Shown here one piece after another: positions 63,030-64,000 of a stretch of DNA of 64,000 nucleotides. The DNA comes from Lentzea sp. NBRC 105346. Its GTDB lineage: Bacteria > Actinomycetota > Actinomycetes > Mycobacteriales > Pseudonocardiaceae. The stretch spans positions 139,601 to 203,600 of the forward strand of contig NZ_BSTQ01000008.1 in assembly GCF_030269605.1 (NCBI RefSeq). The letters run 5' to 3'. Below the pieces are notes generated by a model that was not told the origin of the DNA, made no database searches, and was given only the letters and a program-made list of their open reading frames with translations. Every line of letters starts with the position of its first letter. Positions within the stretch are counted from its first letter, which is position 1. The position numbers were made by a program, and so were the translations under genes.

Positions 63030-64000
63030 TCAGTGGTCTCGCTTGGTCACGAGGTTGGCCAGCACGCCCAGCTCGACCGCGGCGCGGCCGATCGGGGCCG
63101 CGGACCCGAGGTGATGCAACGCTTCCGCGAGCAGTTCCTCGGCCCGCTGCCGGGCCCACTCGCGGCCGCCGGCCGCCTCGATGAGCTCGGCGGCCAGTGC
63201 CAGTTCGGGTACTTCGAGCGGCGCATCGCAGTGGTAGAGCTCCGCGAGCCGCGCCCCGGCCGGCGTGCCGGACCCGAGCGCGTGCACGACGGGCAGCGAC
63301 TTCTTGCGGCTCTCCAGGTCCGAGTGCGCCGACTTGCCGGTCACCGCCGGGTCACCCCAGATGCCGAGCAGGTCGTCGATGAACTGGAAGGCCAGACCCA
63401 GCGACTCGCCGAACCCGCGCAGGTGGTGCACCTGTGCGGGAGTGCCGCCGCCGTACATCGCGCCCAGCGAGCACGACGCGCCGAGCAGCGCACCGGTCTT
63501 GCCGCGCGCCATCTCGACGCACTCGGAGACCGTCACGTCGCCGCGAGTCTCGAAGTCGAGGTCGTCGGCCTGGCCCTCGAGCAGCGCGACCACCGAGTCG
63601 CCGAGCGCCCGGATCGCCTCGAGCGCCCGGACGTGCCCGCTGGCGGCGAGCACGTCGACCGCGAGCGCCTGCAACGCGTCGCCCGCGAGGATCGCCCCGT
63701 TCGTGCCGAAGACGGTCCACGCGGTCGGCCGGTGCCTGCGCGTGGTGTCACGGTCCATCACGTCGTCGTGCAGCAACGAGAAGTTGTGGATCAGCTCCAC
63801 CGCGACGGCAGCGGGCACCGCGTCGACCGCGGAACCGCCGACCGCCTCGGCGGCCAGCAGCACCAGCGCGGGGCGGATGGCCTTGCCACCGTCGGCGTTC
63901 GCCGGCCTGCCGTGCTCGTCCCGCCACCCGAAGTGGTAGGACGAGATGCGGCGCATCGACACCGGCAGCCGGTCGACCGCGGCGCGCAACGCCGGGTCGA
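63030..64000 (-). CDS. Polyprenyl diphosphate synthase (trans-isoprenyl, 5' end outside window)
   Basis: At least 323 residues; the frame continues past the window edge (DPALRAAVDRLPVSMRR), so the true start is upstream. The first Asp-rich motif is LLHDDVMDRDTTRRHRP, the second FQFIDDLLGIWGD, with GGKAIRPALVLLAAEA and KSLPVVHAL. Small residues before the first motif (NFSLLHDD) suggest a product of C20 or near, but chain length is uncertain. It lies 89 bases upstream of ispH on the same strand. Confidence 0.94.
   Translation of the reverse strand, partial: DPALRAAVDRLPVSMRRISSYHFGWRDEHGRPANADGGKAIRPALVLLAAEAVGGSAVDAVPAAVAVELIHNFSLLHDDVMDRDTTRRHRPTAWTVFGTNGAILAGDALQALAVDVLAASGHVRALEAIRALGDSVVALLEGQADDLDFETRGDVTVSECVEMARGKTGALLGASCSLGAMYGGGTPAQVHHLRGFGESLGLAFQFIDDLLGIWGDPAVTGKSAHSDLESRKKSLPVVHALGSGTPAGARLAELYHCDAPLEVPELALAAELIEAAGGREWARQRAEELLAEALHHLGSAAPIGRAAVELGVLANLVTKRDH

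Overview
The window is about 70% GC with dense, mostly intact coding sequence, many ATGA/GTGA/TGATG overlaps and frequent GTG starts. Gene content points to an actinomycete of the Pseudonocardiales type (Lentzea/Saccharothrix-like; genus inferred, not proven). Supporting features are Emb-type arabinosyltransferase plus decaprenyl-phosphate phosphoribosyltransferase genes (arabinogalactan wall), a DevR/DevS-like redox sensing pair, a fused IcmF mutase, a large LuxR (LAL) regulator and a lasso peptide cluster.

Layout. 1-5.6 kb: tail of a DJ-1-like protein, an RraA-like protein, a NarL-type two-component pair divergent from an ABC exporter, and an MFS transporter. 5.6-9.7 kb: a membrane diguanylate cyclase followed by a compact lasso peptide cluster (precursor, cyclase C, RRE protein B1, protease B2) whose B1/B2 junction has been tandemly amplified. 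9.7-16.3 kb: a three-gene cell-wall operon (Emb-like, PAP2, UbiA) and a flippase/glycosyltransferase pair. 16.2-19.6 kb: an OmpR-type two-component operon ending in a 43-residue lipoprotein, then a secreted GH64 beta-1,3-glucanase. 19.6-27.6 kb: sugar metabolism (glucose dehydrogenase-like, xylA, GH65 phosphorylase with beta-phosphoglucomutase), a group 2 sigma factor overlapped by a PfkB kinase, and a GNAT. 27.6-36.4 kb: VIT-type transporter, zinc alcohol dehydrogenase, an unrecognised 210-residue protein, a cysteine-free HesB-like protein, a damaged macro-domain gene, epimerase/aldo-keto reductase pair and icmF.

36.8-42.7 kb is the most unusual block: four tightly packed co-directional genes for a CHAT-SIR2 fusion, a membrane-anchored STAND NTPase, a caspase-like (clan CD) peptidase and an alpha/beta hydrolase. 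The domain mix resembles conflict or programmed-death systems, and I do not recognise the exact combination as a named system. 42.8-48.3 kb: secreted DUF1080 protein, then a DevR/DevS-like module (Acg-like nitroreductase remnant, heme-GAF kinase, response regulator, universal stress protein) with two DevR-box-like sites, followed by a divergent YceI/MarR pair. 48.8-53.8 kb: GlxA-type regulator, small membrane proteins, a LAL regulator and a 41-residue secreted peptide gene with its own terminator. 53.8-57.2 kb: two divergent citrate-synthase-like genes (one with an N-terminal HTH) sharing a strong operator, and an acyltransferase. 57.2-64 kb: multidomain GH29 fucosidase, an inverted-repeat element, and dxs-ispH-prenyl synthase, probably the edge of an isoprenoid cluster.

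A recurring theme is local duplication of gene ends: at lasso B1/B2, after the 210-residue hypothetical, after icmF (two partial copies), and at the tail-to-tail junction of the DUF6328 and LAL genes. Two convergent intergenic regions carry 22-bp and 30-bp tandem repeats. No rRNA, tRNA, CRISPR array or intact insertion sequence was seen.
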